Part shown: positions 7,952-15,438 of the stretch, piece after piece
How positions within the stretch are numbered: position 1 is the stretch's first letter
How the letters are laid out: every line of letters begins with the position of its first letter
DNA from: CAYZJD01 sp964483455
GTDB lineage: Bacteria > Acidobacteriota > Terriglobia > Bryobacterales > Bryobacteraceae
Direction of reading: 5' to 3'
Length of the DNA: 64,000 bases
Assembly: GCA_964483455.1 (NCBI GenBank)
Contig: CAZACK010000005.1
Span: 1-64,000, forward strand
The notes under the pieces: generated by a model
Database searches by the model: none
What the model was told of the DNA's origin: nothing
The model's input: only the letters and a program-made list of their open reading frames with translations
Translations under genes and position numbers: made by a program

Positions 7952-9964
7952 CAGGCCGGTGTCCTGGAACTTCTTGAGCAGTGGCGTGAGCGGCGGTCCG
8001 CTCACGCGGGGGCGTTCGAGCGGTGGCTTGCTGAGTTCAGCGGCGTGTACGGAAGACGGTTTCTCGAGCCCGAGGAGAACCAATCCAAGGCCCTGGCGGC
8101 CTACTACGGCCTCGCGCAGAGCGCCGATTTCCACGAGCTTCTGTTCGCCGTCCACACCTACTTCGCCCAACTGATCCGCTCGGCTCTGGAAGACGCGGGC
8201 GTCCGCGGCTCCCGCGGCGGTGCGATGTTCGCCTGGTGTGGCGACTGGAGAATCCCTCCGCCGGGGAGCGCAAGCCTCGACCGGTTCAAACCGGCATACC
8301 AGTCGCTGGTTCCGCGCTCCGTGCGCCACGCGCTCGGCGAATACTACACGCCGGATTGGCTCGCGGACCTGCTGCTGGACGAAATCGGCTATGACGGCGA
8401 CGCGGACCGGAGACTGCTCGACCCGGCGTGCGGCTCCGGCGCCTTTCTCGTGCTGGCAATCGACCGGGCAAGGAAGCGCGGCGTTTCTCCCGCTGAAATC
8501 CCGCGGGCGATCCACGGATTCGAGCTGAACCCGCTGGCGGCGCTGGCGGCGCGCGCCAACTACGCGCTGGCGCTCGGCGGCGACGTGCCGTGGGACACCA
8601 TACCGGTGTTCCGGAAAGACGCGATTCTCGAAGCGGCCCCGGCCGAGCCGTTCGATTTCGTCGCCGGCAACCCGCCCTGGGTCCGCTGGGATTACCTGCC
8701 GGAGGACTACCGCCGGGCCACGACCCCGCTGTGGAAGCGCTACGGCCTGTTCACGCTGCCGGGATTCGACGCGAGGCTCGGCGGCGGCAAGAAGGACCTG
8801 TCGATGCTGTTCACCTACGTGTCGGCGGACCGCTACCTCAAGAACGGCGGTACGCTGGGCTTTCTCATCACCCAGGAAGTCATGAAGGCGAAAGGCGCCG
8901 CCGAGGGATTCCGGCGGTTCCGGCTCGGCGAAGACGGCCCGCCGCTGCGGGTGGTCAAAGCCCACGATTTCGTGAAACTTCATCCGTTCGACGGGAGTGG
9001 AAACAAGACCGCGGCCATCCTGCTGTCGAAGGGCGAGGAGACCAGCTATCCCGTGCCCTACGTCGTCTGGTCGCGGGAGGGCGGCTCGCTCCGCCGGACG
9101 GAGCTGCACGCCGAGCCAGTGGGCTCGCCGCACGGCCCGTGGCGAACTGCCGGCTCCGACGAGCAGCGCCGTTTTCCTCTCTGCCCGGCAAGCCCCTACA
9201 AGGCGATGCTCGGGGCGAACGCGAATCCTTACGGCGTCTTCTGGCTCGAGGTCCTGGAGGTTCTTCCGGACGGACTGGCGCGGGTGCGGAATCTCCCGGA
9301 AAGGGGAAAGCTCCCGATCGCGGTGCTCGAGGCCCGCATCGAGACGGACTTGATTTATCCCGCCCTGCGCGGATCGGACATCGGGCGGTGGGCGGCGACG
9401 CCTGGAGTTCACGTGCTCGTCGTTCAGGATCCGGAAACGCGCCGAGGCTACGACGAAACTGCGATGCGGGTGAAATGGCCGCGAACGCTGGAATACCTCA
9501 GGCAATTCCGCGAAATACTACTGGCCCGCGCGCTGTACCGCAAGTACCACCGCGAGCAGGATCATCCGTTCTGGAGCCAGTTCAACGTGGCGCCGGAGAC
9601 CTTCGCGCGGCACAAGGTGGTTTGGAAGCGGATGAGCAACGACCTGTGCGCCGCCGTGGTTTCGGACTGGGCCGGGCCACTTGGCCGAAAGACGGTGGTG
9701 CCGCTCGAGACCACGTCGTTTCTCGCGGCATCCGGCGAGGACGAGGCGCACTACCTGTGCGCGGTCCTGAACTCGCCGCCGGTGCGCGAGTTCGTGCGGT
9801 CGTTCTCGGCGGCGGGCCGGGGCTTCGGCACGCCCACCATCCTCCGGCACATCGGGATTCCGCAATTTAACCCGGCGAATGAGGCTCATCAAGCGCTGGC
9901 CGCCTCGTCGCGCGCGCGGCGGGAGGTGTCGGCCGATCTTGTCCACGGCTCGATGCGCCAGTAG
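7928..9964 (+). CDS. N6-adenine DNA methyltransferase, solitary or type II-like
   Basis: A 678-residue SAM-dependent DNA methyltransferase. After a helical N-terminus (1-130), GEYYTPDWLADLLLDE introduces the catalytic domain with SAM-binding motif I DPACGSGAF (D165-F173), acidic loop FELNPLAA, and catalytic motif IV NPPW (N248-W251), which marks amino-methylation of adenine. The long C-terminal part (about 400-678) resembles target-recognition regions of Eco57I/TaqI-like enzymes. No PD-(D/E)XK motif or separate nuclease gene adjoins it, so a solitary methyltransferase or an unrecognised restriction-modification fusion are both possible. Its start codon lies in a dispersed repeat. Confidence 0.82.
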   Translation: MNADERRFQAGVLELLEQWRERRSAHAGAFERWLAEFSGVYGRRFLEPEENQSKALAAYYGLAQSADFHELLFAVHTYFAQLIRSALEDAGVRGSRGGAMFAWCGDWRIPPPGSASLDRFKPAYQSLVPRSVRHALGEYYTPDWLADLLLDEIGYDGDADRRLLDPACGSGAFLVLAIDRARKRGVSPAEIPRAIHGFELNPLAALAARANYALALGGDVPWDTIPVFRKDAILEAAPAEPFDFVAGNPPWVRWDYLPEDYRRATTPLWKRYGLFTLPGFDARLGGGKKDLSMLFTYVSADRYLKNGGTLGFLITQEVMKAKGAAEGFRRFRLGEDGPPLRVVKAHDFVKLHPFDGSGNKTAAILLSKGEETSYPVPYVVWSREGGSLRRTELHAEPVGSPHGPWRTAGSDEQRRFPLCPASPYKAMLGANANPYGVFWLEVLEVLPDGLARVRNLPERGKLPIAVLEARIETDLIYPALRGSDIGRWAATPGVHVLVVQDPETRRGYDETAMRVKWPRTLEYLRQFREILLARALYRKYHREQDHPFWSQFNVAPETFARHKVVWKRMSNDLCAAVVSDWAGPLGRKTVVPLETTSFLAASGEDEAHYLCAVLNSPPVREFVRSFSAAGRGFGTPTILRHIGIPQFNPANEAHQALAASSRARREVSADLVHGSMRQ

Positions 9965-9975
9965 AATGACTGTTG

Positions 9976-10197
9976 ATGACGGGCAAAGTCAGCGTCGTGA
10001 TCGAGCAGGATGAGCATGGATACTACGCCTGGTGTCCGGAGCTGAAGGGGTGCCAATCGCAGGGAAAGACGGTCGAGGAGACCCTCGTCAATATCCGTGA
10101 GGCGATCGAACTGTTCCTGGAAACGTTGACTGATAATGAGCGCTCGGCGGCGCTGAGCCGGGAGATCCTCACCACCGCGGTCGAAGTTCATGCCTAG
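9976..10197 (+). CDS. hicB: HicB-family antitoxin
   Basis: A 73-residue HicB-like protein with the partial RNase H-like fold: VSVVIEQDEHGYYAWCPELKGCQSQGKTVEETLVNIREAI (family landmarks W-C-P-E-L-x-G-C and E-A-x-x-N-I-R-E-A). It lacks a long DNA-binding extension. The ATG at 9976 is preceded by an in-frame TTG; ATG is preferred. It overlaps the downstream hicA start by 8 bases, but that toxin frame is broken. Confidence 0.82.
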   Translation: MTGKVSVVIEQDEHGYYAWCPELKGCQSQGKTVEETLVNIREAIELFLETLTDNERSAALSREILTTAVEVHA

Positions 10198-10461
10198 AGT
10201 GCCGCGGCTGAAGGCCGCGGACGCAGAGGCGATGCTGCTAAGATCCGGCTTCGCCTGGCTGCGATCCAAGGGTAGCTGCCGAATTCACGCAAAGGGCGGG
10301 CGAGGGTGGTGGTTCCATTCCACGGCAGCGCGACGCTGCATCCGAAGGTCGTCAAACAGATCCTCGCAGCAATCGAGGAGGCCTCCCCAGATGAAACCGC
10401 CTGCCGCCCGTTCCGAAACAGAGGGAAGCGTCGCCATTACACGGCAACCTCCACCTCGTGA
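10190..10461 (+). pseudogene. hicA: HicA-family toxin with a one-base frameshift
   Basis: The frame from ATG 10190 reads MPRVPRLKAADAEAMLLRSGF and GSCRIHAKGGR, the normal HicA N-terminal double-stranded RNA-binding-like half with the catalytic position of GSHRI occupied by Cys (GSCRI). Around 10303-10306 the frame must move back by one base to continue as VVVPFHGSATLHPKVVKQIL and AAIEE, the normal HicA C-terminal half, ending at TGA 10459-10461. A single lost G in the cgaggg run explains it. An A-AAG-GGC heptamer at 10291-10297 lies just upstream and is in the right phase for a -1 ribosomal shift, so a recoded gene, a dead toxin and a base-call error all remain possible. Confidence 0.75.
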
Positions 10462-10642
10462 ACTGCGATCGTCAGCGGCATGGGTTTGCCCTCCTTGCTT
10501 CGAGGCACCCGGTGATCGCCTCGCGGATATTCTCCAGAGCCTCGTGCTCCGTGGTTCCTTGCGACACGCACCCGGGGATCGAAGGGCACTCCGCGACAAT
10601 CATCCCGGTCTCGTCTCGTTCCAGCGTTACGAGAAGCTTCAC
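10437..10642 (-). pseudogene. Second HicB-like antitoxin, frameshifted near its end
   Basis: Reading the minus strand from GTG 10642 gives VKLLVTLERDETGMIVAECP, then IPGCVSQGTTEHEALENIREAI, a clear HicB domain, which stops early at 10474-10472 after 56 residues. Shifting by one base near 10490 restores EGKPMPLTIAVHEVEVAV ending at TAA 10439-10437, which is the usual HicB C-terminus. The two short parts are too small to be listed by most gene finders. It converges with and overlaps the end of the frameshifted hicA by about 25 bases; no partner hicA of its own is visible. Confidence 0.7.
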
Positions 10643-10694
10643 GACTGGATCTTAGCCAAGGGCAACCTGGGGAGCAACACCCGCCGGGCTCCCC

Positions 10695-11651
10695 TCACGT
10701 CCGCCGCGCGTTCATCCACTCGATGGTCTCCTCCCACGCCAGCAGCCCGTCGGTTGATCCGATCCGCTGGACGGAGAGCGCCCCGACGGCGTTGGCGACG
10801 CGCGCGGCCTCCGCGTGGGAGCATCCGTGATGGAGCGCGGCCACATAGCCGCCGGCGAAACAATCACCCGCGCCGGTGGTGTCGACGGCACTCACCTCGA
10901 AGGCTGGAGAGCGGATGACTCCGTCTTCGGAATACACCGCGCAGCCTTCGCCGCCGAGTTTCACGACCACCGTCCTGGCCCCGAGCCGGCGGAACTCGGC
11001 CGCCGCCTCAGCCGGGTCGTCGAGCCCGGTCGAACGGCGGGCCTCGTCGGCGGTGGCGAAGAGGATATCCACGTGCGGCAGCCATGGGGCGAGGTCGGCC
11101 AGCCACCGCTCCAGCGGATCCCAGGCTAAATCGAGCGACGAGGTCAGCCCCGCCGCGCGCGCCCGCCGCAGACACTCGGCGGCGTGCGCTCGCTTGCGCG
11201 GCAGCGCGAACGGGTTGGCCAGGTGGTAATGCGAGATCCCGTCCAGCAACTCCGGTGTGAACTCGATCGGCTCGGGGAACGCCTCCGCGCTCACGCCGGG
11301 ACGGTGCAAGAAGAGGCGGTTTCCGCCAGATTGCACGAGGGCAACGGTGATTGCCGTGGCCGCCGTGGCCGCTCGCTGCACGAACCGCGTATCCACTCCG
11401 GCGCCGGTGAGCTTCTCGAACAACTGGTCGCCGTACGCATCGCCGCCGAGCCAGGTGAGCAGCCGCACCGGAGTTCCGAGTTTGGCCAGCGCAAAGGAGG
11501 TGTTCGAGCCATTTCCACCCATGTGCTGCTCGATGCTCTCGACCCAGGTGCTGGTTCCCCAGACGAGCCGGTCCACAGGGCGCACAAGGATGTCGAAGAC
11601 GGCATTGCCGCTGACCAGCACCCCGCCGCGCGGCCCGAGCGGTCGGTTCAC
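10695..11651 (-). CDS. PfkB/ribokinase-family carbohydrate kinase
   Basis: A 318-residue cytosolic sugar or nucleoside kinase. The N-terminal PfkB signature region GGNGSNTSFALAKLG (about residues 45-59) binds sugar; the C-terminal signature DTTGAGDCFAGGYVAAL (about 266-282) carries the catalytic Asp and anion hole. The exact substrate (ribose, adenosine, fructose-type) is unknown. The GTG start overlaps the stop of the upstream gene by four bases (GTGA at 11648-11651), so it is translated with the membrane-anchored protein upstream. Probably part of a three-gene minus-strand unit starting at the DAHP synthase attenuator. Confidence 0.87.
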   Translation of the reverse strand: MNRPLGPRGGVLVSGNAVFDILVRPVDRLVWGTSTWVESIEQHMGGNGSNTSFALAKLGTPVRLLTWLGGDAYGDQLFEKLTGAGVDTRFVQRAATAATAITVALVQSGGNRLFLHRPGVSAEAFPEPIEFTPELLDGISHYHLANPFALPRKRAHAAECLRRARAAGLTSSLDLAWDPLERWLADLAPWLPHVDILFATADEARRSTGLDDPAEAAAEFRRLGARTVVVKLGGEGCAVYSEDGVIRSPAFEVSAVDTTGAGDCFAGGYVAALHHGCSHAEAARVANAVGALSVQRIGSTDGLLAWEETIEWMNARRT

Positions 11652-12577
11652 AACGAGCCGCCCGCCAGCGTTTCGAGGAAAGCCTTCGGCAGTGGCCAGC
11701 GTCCGATGACGCGCACGTCGTCGCTGCGGAACGCGCCCGCCGTGAGCACGCCGCTGAGGTCCCTGGGATTCGGAGCCTGCTTTTCCCGGGCGATCATTTC
11801 GCGCAATACCCCGGTGAGCGTGCTGAGCTCCGCGACGACGGCCGAGGCGTCCCGGGCGGAAGGACAGTCAGCCTCGAGCAGCGCCTGAACCTCACCGTCG
11901 CTCGACAGAAGGGAAAGCACCACGCGATCCGCCCGGTCGAGCGCTTTGGCGAACAGGCGCGTTCCGGCGGGCAGGTCGTCCGCGGCCCGAATCCGCAAGC
12001 CGGGTATCGACAACCAAACCGGATGGCTCGGGACCGGGAAATCCTCCTCCGACGGCTTCCGCCCCATGAGATTCCCCGCGGCCCAACTGTCGGGACTGAC
12101 GGCCAGCGCCATTACGTCGAAGCGCAGCGGGAAAAACGAGATCCGGCGCTCGCGCGTGCTCCCCTCCAGGCGGCAGAAGGTGTTGTGGCACTCGCCGTGG
12201 CGGCTTCGGGCGTATGCCTGGAGTTTCCGCCAATCGAAGCGGCCGCGGAGGAGAAACAAAGTGGCGTTCGGCTCGAAAGAAACGAGCGCCAGGTCCAGGT
12301 CCCGTCTGTAATCGAAGCCTGTTTCCTGAACGAAGCTGCGGTACTCGGGTTCCTCGGCCACTTTCGTTCCGGCCAGCATCGCCAGCAGGCCGGCGCGTCG
12401 AAGCGCCCGAAAATCGATTTGCAGGGTGACGGCAGCTTCGCGGTTGGGAACGTGAACCAGAAGATCGCCGGTGGTGGCGGTGGCTCTCGACCGGAACCAG
12501 GAGATGCCGGCGACCAGGCCGGCGCACAGCAAGATGACAACCGCGAGCAGCAGGCCCGGGTGGAGTTTGAATTTCAC
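11648..12577 (-). CDS. Membrane-anchored protein, unknown (DUF3352-like)
   Basis: A 309-residue protein with one N-terminal membrane helix (about residues 8-27) and a soluble part outside. The alternation of TGDLLVHVPNREAAVTLQIDF, LFLLRGRFDWRKL and LSIPGLRIRAADDLPAG recalls large exported acidobacterial proteins annotated as DUF3352, but I claim only resemblance. It starts 10 bases after the DAHP synthase stop and overlaps the kinase by four bases, so all three are likely one transcript. No catalytic motif is recognisable. Confidence 0.65.
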   Translation of the reverse strand: MKFKLHPGLLLAVVILLCAGLVAGISWFRSRATATTGDLLVHVPNREAAVTLQIDFRALRRAGLLAMLAGTKVAEEPEYRSFVQETGFDYRRDLDLALVSFEPNATLFLLRGRFDWRKLQAYARSRHGECHNTFCRLEGSTRERRISFFPLRFDVMALAVSPDSWAAGNLMGRKPSEEDFPVPSHPVWLSIPGLRIRAADDLPAGTRLFAKALDRADRVVLSLLSSDGEVQALLEADCPSARDASAVVAELSTLTGVLREMIAREKQAPNPRDLSGVLTAGAFRSDDVRVIGRWPLPKAFLETLAGGSL

Positions 12578-12586
12578 AACAAGAGG

Positions 12587-13627
12587 TTACACCGCGGCCA
12601 CGGCTTCGGCCACTCGCGCTTTCGTCCAAAGGCTGACATAAGGGGCAAGGTCGTTCATCATCTTCCGGAACTGCGGGATGGTGAGCGATTGAGCGCCGTC
12701 GCTGAACGCCTTCTCCGGGCACGGGTGAACCTCGACCAGAAGCCCGTCGGCGCCGATCGCGACGGCGGCGCGGGCCACCGCCGGCACCAGGCTGCGCTTG
12801 CCGGTGGCGTGGCTCGGGTCGACCATCACGGGCAAATGAGTCAGCTCGTTCAGCACGGCGACCGCCGTGAGGTCGCAGGTGTTGCGGGTTTCCGTTTCGA
12901 AGGTGCGGATGCCCCGCTCGCAGAGCACCACGTTCGGGTTGCCGTGGGCGACGATGTACTCGGCCGACATCAGCAGCTCCCTGATGGTGGAACTCATGCC
13001 GCGCTTGAGCAGGATCGGCCGGCTGGTCTTGCCGAGCGACTTGAGCAGCGTGAAATTCTGCATGTTCCGGGCGCCGATCTGGAGCATGTCGGCGTATTCG
13101 GAAACCAGCTCGACATCGCCGTCGGACATCACTTCGGTGACGATGGAAAGGCCGGTCGCCTCCTTGGCCTTCCGCAGCAGCCGGAGGCCCTCAATCTCCA
13201 GGCCCTGAAATTCGTAGGGCGAGGTGCGCGGCTTGAAAGCGCCCCCGCGGAGGAACTGGGCGCCGGCCGCGGCCACCGCTTCGGCAGTCTCCGAGATCTG
13301 GCGCTCGCTTTCGACTGAACACGGGCCGGCCATGACCACAAACCCGTCGCCGCCGATTTCGTGGCCGTTGCACCGGATGACGCTGCGCTCATGCCGGAAT
13401 TCGCGGCTGACGAACTTGTACGGCGCCGAGATGCGGACCGCCCGTTCGACACCGGGCATCGCTTCCAGCGATTCCAGGCACGCGGTCACGTCGCCGATCC
13501 CCACGGCGCCGATGACCACCCGCTCCTCGCCTTGAATCGAGTGGACTTTGTAGCCGAACTCGCGGATGCGGTCGCAAACGCGGTCGATTTCCTCCTGGGC
13601 GGCGTGAAGGCGCATCGATATGATCAT
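12587..13627 (-). CDS. aroF: DAHP synthase (3-deoxy-7-phosphoheptulonate synthase)
   Basis: First enzyme of the shikimate pathway, joining phosphoenolpyruvate and erythrose 4-phosphate. The 346-residue protein is of the Thermotoga/Bacillus type: an N-terminal ferredoxin-like (ACT-like) regulatory domain (MIISMRLHAAQEEIDRVCDR, residues 1-70) fused to the TIM barrel with MAGPCSVES, LRGGAFKPRTSPYEFQGL, LQIGARNMQNF, VMVDPSHATGKR and the metal-binding DPSH. The ATG at 13627 is preferred over 13636: it matches family N-termini and lies 8 bases after a GGAG, whereas 13636 touches that GGAG. Expression appears controlled by an aromatic leader-peptide attenuator directly upstream (13663-13792), in addition to likely allosteric control through the N-terminal domain. 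Confidence 0.95.
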   Translation of the reverse strand: MIISMRLHAAQEEIDRVCDRIREFGYKVHSIQGEERVVIGAVGIGDVTACLESLEAMPGVERAVRISAPYKFVSREFRHERSVIRCNGHEIGGDGFVVMAGPCSVESERQISETAEAVAAAGAQFLRGGAFKPRTSPYEFQGLEIEGLRLLRKAKEATGLSIVTEVMSDGDVELVSEYADMLQIGARNMQNFTLLKSLGKTSRPILLKRGMSSTIRELLMSAEYIVAHGNPNVVLCERGIRTFETETRNTCDLTAVAVLNELTHLPVMVDPSHATGKRSLVPAVARAAVAIGADGLLVEVHPCPEKAFSDGAQSLTIPQFRKMMNDLAPYVSLWTKARVAEAVAAV

Positions 13628-13662
13628 GTCGTTCATCTCCGGGCGGCGCGTCGGACCGAAAC

Positions 13663-13687
13663 AAAAAACCCACTCTTTCGAGTGGGT
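13663..13687 (-). terminator. Intrinsic terminator in the DAHP synthase leader (attenuator)
   Basis: On the minus strand an 8-bp perfect stem acccactc / gagtgggt with a gaaa tetraloop is followed directly by TTTTTT-G-TTT. It lies between the leader peptide and the DAHP synthase start, about 26 bases before the gene, with no other minus-strand gene upstream to terminate; so it is an attenuator, not a gene-end terminator. The 5' arm (13679-13685 as CCACTCG) can instead pair with CGAGTGG at 13725-13731 just after the leader stop codon. Confidence 0.9.
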
Positions 13688-13724
13688 CGGCTTCGACGTC
13701 TGTGATTGCCCTCTTGTGCCAACG

Positions 13725-13731
13725 CCACTCG
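13725..13731 (-). promoter_or_regulatory. Antiterminator segment of the DAHP synthase attenuator
   Basis: CGAGTGG on the minus strand begins two bases after the leader peptide stop. It is perfectly complementary to CCACTCG in the 5' arm of the terminator (seven pairs) and its GAGTG can also pair with CACTC in leader codons 2-3 (13786-13790). This is the 1:2, 2:3, 3:4 arrangement of classical amino-acid attenuators: a ribosome at the stop codon would cover it, a ribosome stalled at the Trp/Tyr codons would leave it free. Confidence 0.7.
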
Positions 13732-13732
13732 C

Positions 13733-13792
13733 CTAGGGCAGGCTAAAGCCCCAGTACCAAAATCGATACGAGCCGGCGCAGACAGAGTGCAT
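13733..13792 (-). CDS. aroL_leader: Aromatic-rich leader peptide of DAHP synthase attenuator
   Basis: A 19-codon open frame reads MHSVCAGSYRFWYWGFSLP. Six of the eight residues 9-16 are aromatic (Tyr9, Phe11, Trp12, Tyr13, Trp14, Phe16), covering all three aromatic amino acids, the end products of the pathway opened by the next gene. A perfect TATAAT box lies 9 bases upstream of the ATG, so the message is predicted to begin only a few bases before it. A terminator and a competing antiterminator follow before DAHP synthase. The peptide itself probably has no function; its translation speed senses charged tRNA-Tyr, -Phe and -Trp. The symbol is only a working label. Confidence 0.85.
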   Translation of the reverse strand: MHSVCAGSYRFWYWGFSLP

Positions 13793-13801
13793 CAATCTGC
13801 G

Positions 13802-13830
13802 ATTATACCCGGCGGCGGGAAGGGGCGCAA
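13802..13830 (-). promoter_or_regulatory. Sigma-70-type promoter of the DAHP synthase attenuator
   Basis: Minus strand: -35 TTGCGC (13830-13825), a 17-base spacer, and a perfect -10 TATAAT (13807-13802). The expected transcription start is near 13795, three bases before the leader ATG at 13792, so the leader peptide would be translated from an almost leaderless message. The promoter is divergent from the ThDP enzyme gene, which starts at 13873. Confidence 0.75.
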
Positions 13831-13872
13831 GGCGTATGGTGGACTGGGCTGAGATACCCTATCGAGGAAAGG

Positions 13873-15438
13873 GTGAAGGGAATGACCGGGGTGGAACTCT
13901 TCGTACAGGAACTCCAGCGGCGCGGGGTAAGCTGGATGGCCACGCTGTGCGGACACGGGCTCGATCCGCTCTACCACGCCGCACGCCGGGCCGGCATGAG
14001 GCTCATCGACGCGCGCAACGAACAGACCGCCGGCTACATGGCGGAGTGCTACGGGCGCCTCACCCGCAAGCCCGGGGTCTGCGCCGTCTCGAGCGGTGTC
14101 GCCCACGTCAATGCGCTCACCGGCGTGGTGAACGCTTACTTCGACGGCGCGCCGATGCTCCTGGTCAGCGGCGCCGGCGCCCATCGCACGGCGGGAATGG
14201 GGAATTTCCAAGACCTCGACCAAGCCGCGCTCGCCGCCCCGGTCACGAAATACTCGCGCGTGATCGACCATGCGGACCGGGTGCTCGAAATCCTCGATGA
14301 GGCCCTGCGGGCGGCCGGGGGAGCCTCTCCGGGGCCGGTCCACCTGACGTTCCCGATGGACATCCAGACCACGGAAGTGCAGCCGGCCCGCCTCGTGCGG
14401 CCCGTCGCCGCTTCGACGCCGGCACGGCCCATCGAAGATGATCCGATGCAGGCCGCGCAGGCGCTGGCCAAGGCCGAGCGGCCGCTGATCGTCGCCGGCA
14501 GCGGAGTGTACTACGCCGGCGCGGGAGACGCCCTGCTGCGGTTCGCCGAGCGTTTCGCAATCCCCGTGGTCGTGCCGATCTGGGATCGAGGCTGCGTGGA
14601 CCGCCCGAGCAGCGTGTTCCTGGGGGTGATCGGCGCGGCCACCGGCGGCCCGCGCCTTCTCGCCGACGCCGACTGCGTTCTGATGGCCGGCGCTGCTGCC
14701 GACTACCGGGTCGGTTTCCTCCAACCCGGAGCGATCCCGGAAGGCGCGGTGGTGCTCCACGTCACGGCCGGCTGGGCTGAGTTGCGGGCCGCCTGCGAGC
14801 GGCTCGGCGGCACGGCCCACGCGCCTTGGCTCGGCGAGGCCAGGCGACGCCGGGAGGAGTTCCGCCGTTCGGCCGAGGAAAACGCCGTCCGCCAATCTCA
14901 ACACGGGACGCACGCCATCCACATTCTCTCGGCGTTGCGCGACGTCGTCTCGCAGGAGACGGTGCTGCTCATCGATGGCGGGAGCATCGGCCAGTGGGCG
15001 CACCAGCTCTTCTGCGACCGCTACCCCGGCCACTGGCTCACTTGCGGCCGAAGCGCGGTTGTGGGTTGGGGCATCGGTGGCGCAATGGCCGCGCGGCTGG
15101 CGTTTCCCGACCGGCCGGTGATTCTGCTTTCGGGCGACGGCGCGTTCACCTTCAACGTGGCGGAACTGGAGTGCGCCGCCCGGCAGCATCTGCACTTCGT
15201 CGCCATTGTCGCCGACGACCAGGGTTGGGGCATCACGCGGAGCGGCCACATCGAGCAGTTCGGAGAGGTGATCGCCAGCTCGCTCGGCCCGATCGCCTTC
15301 GACAAACTGGCCGAGTCGCTGGGCGCGCGCGGGGTGCGCGTCAACCGCCCCGAGGAGATGCGGCCCGCGCTGGAGAACGCACTGGCCGAACCTTCGGTGA
15401 CCGTCATCCACGTGCCCATCACCGGCGGAAATCCGTGA
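13873..15438 (+). CDS. Thiamine-diphosphate enzyme, acetolactate synthase-like
   Basis: A 521-residue ThDP-dependent enzyme with the three-domain layout of acetolactate synthase / benzoylformate decarboxylase relatives: N-terminal PYR domain with the catalytic Glu50 in ARNEQTAGYMAE, a central domain (about 190-330), and a C-terminal PP domain with the ThDP/Mg motif GDGAFTFNVAELE starting at G421. It is shorter than AHAS and has no regulatory subunit beside it; the reaction (ligase, decarboxylase or oxalyl-CoA type) cannot be decided. The GTG at 13873 sits well behind aggaaagg; an ATG at 13882 is the alternative. It diverges from the DAHP synthase unit. Confidence 0.85.
   Translation: MKGMTGVELFVQELQRRGVSWMATLCGHGLDPLYHAARRAGMRLIDARNEQTAGYMAECYGRLTRKPGVCAVSSGVAHVNALTGVVNAYFDGAPMLLVSGAGAHRTAGMGNFQDLDQAALAAPVTKYSRVIDHADRVLEILDEALRAAGGASPGPVHLTFPMDIQTTEVQPARLVRPVAASTPARPIEDDPMQAAQALAKAERPLIVAGSGVYYAGAGDALLRFAERFAIPVVVPIWDRGCVDRPSSVFLGVIGAATGGPRLLADADCVLMAGAAADYRVGFLQPGAIPEGAVVLHVTAGWAELRAACERLGGTAHAPWLGEARRRREEFRRSAEENAVRQSQHGTHAIHILSALRDVVSQETVLLIDGGSIGQWAHQLFCDRYPGHWLTCGRSAVVGWGIGGAMAARLAFPDRPVILLSGDGAFTFNVAELECAARQHLHFVAIVADDQGWGITRSGHIEQFGEVIASSLGPIAFDKLAESLGARGVRVNRPEEMRPALENALAEPSVTVIHVPITGGNP

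Noticed and set aside
6821..9505. An 894-residue minus-strand frame opposite mqnC and the methyltransferase
   Set aside because: Composition is that of an antisense shadow; both plus-strand genes have diagnostic motifs.
13663..13687. Reading the hairpin as the plain end-of-gene terminator of something upstream on the minus strand
   Set aside because: There is no minus-strand gene upstream between it and the divergent ThDP gene apart from the 19-codon leader, and it stands 26 bases before a start codon.
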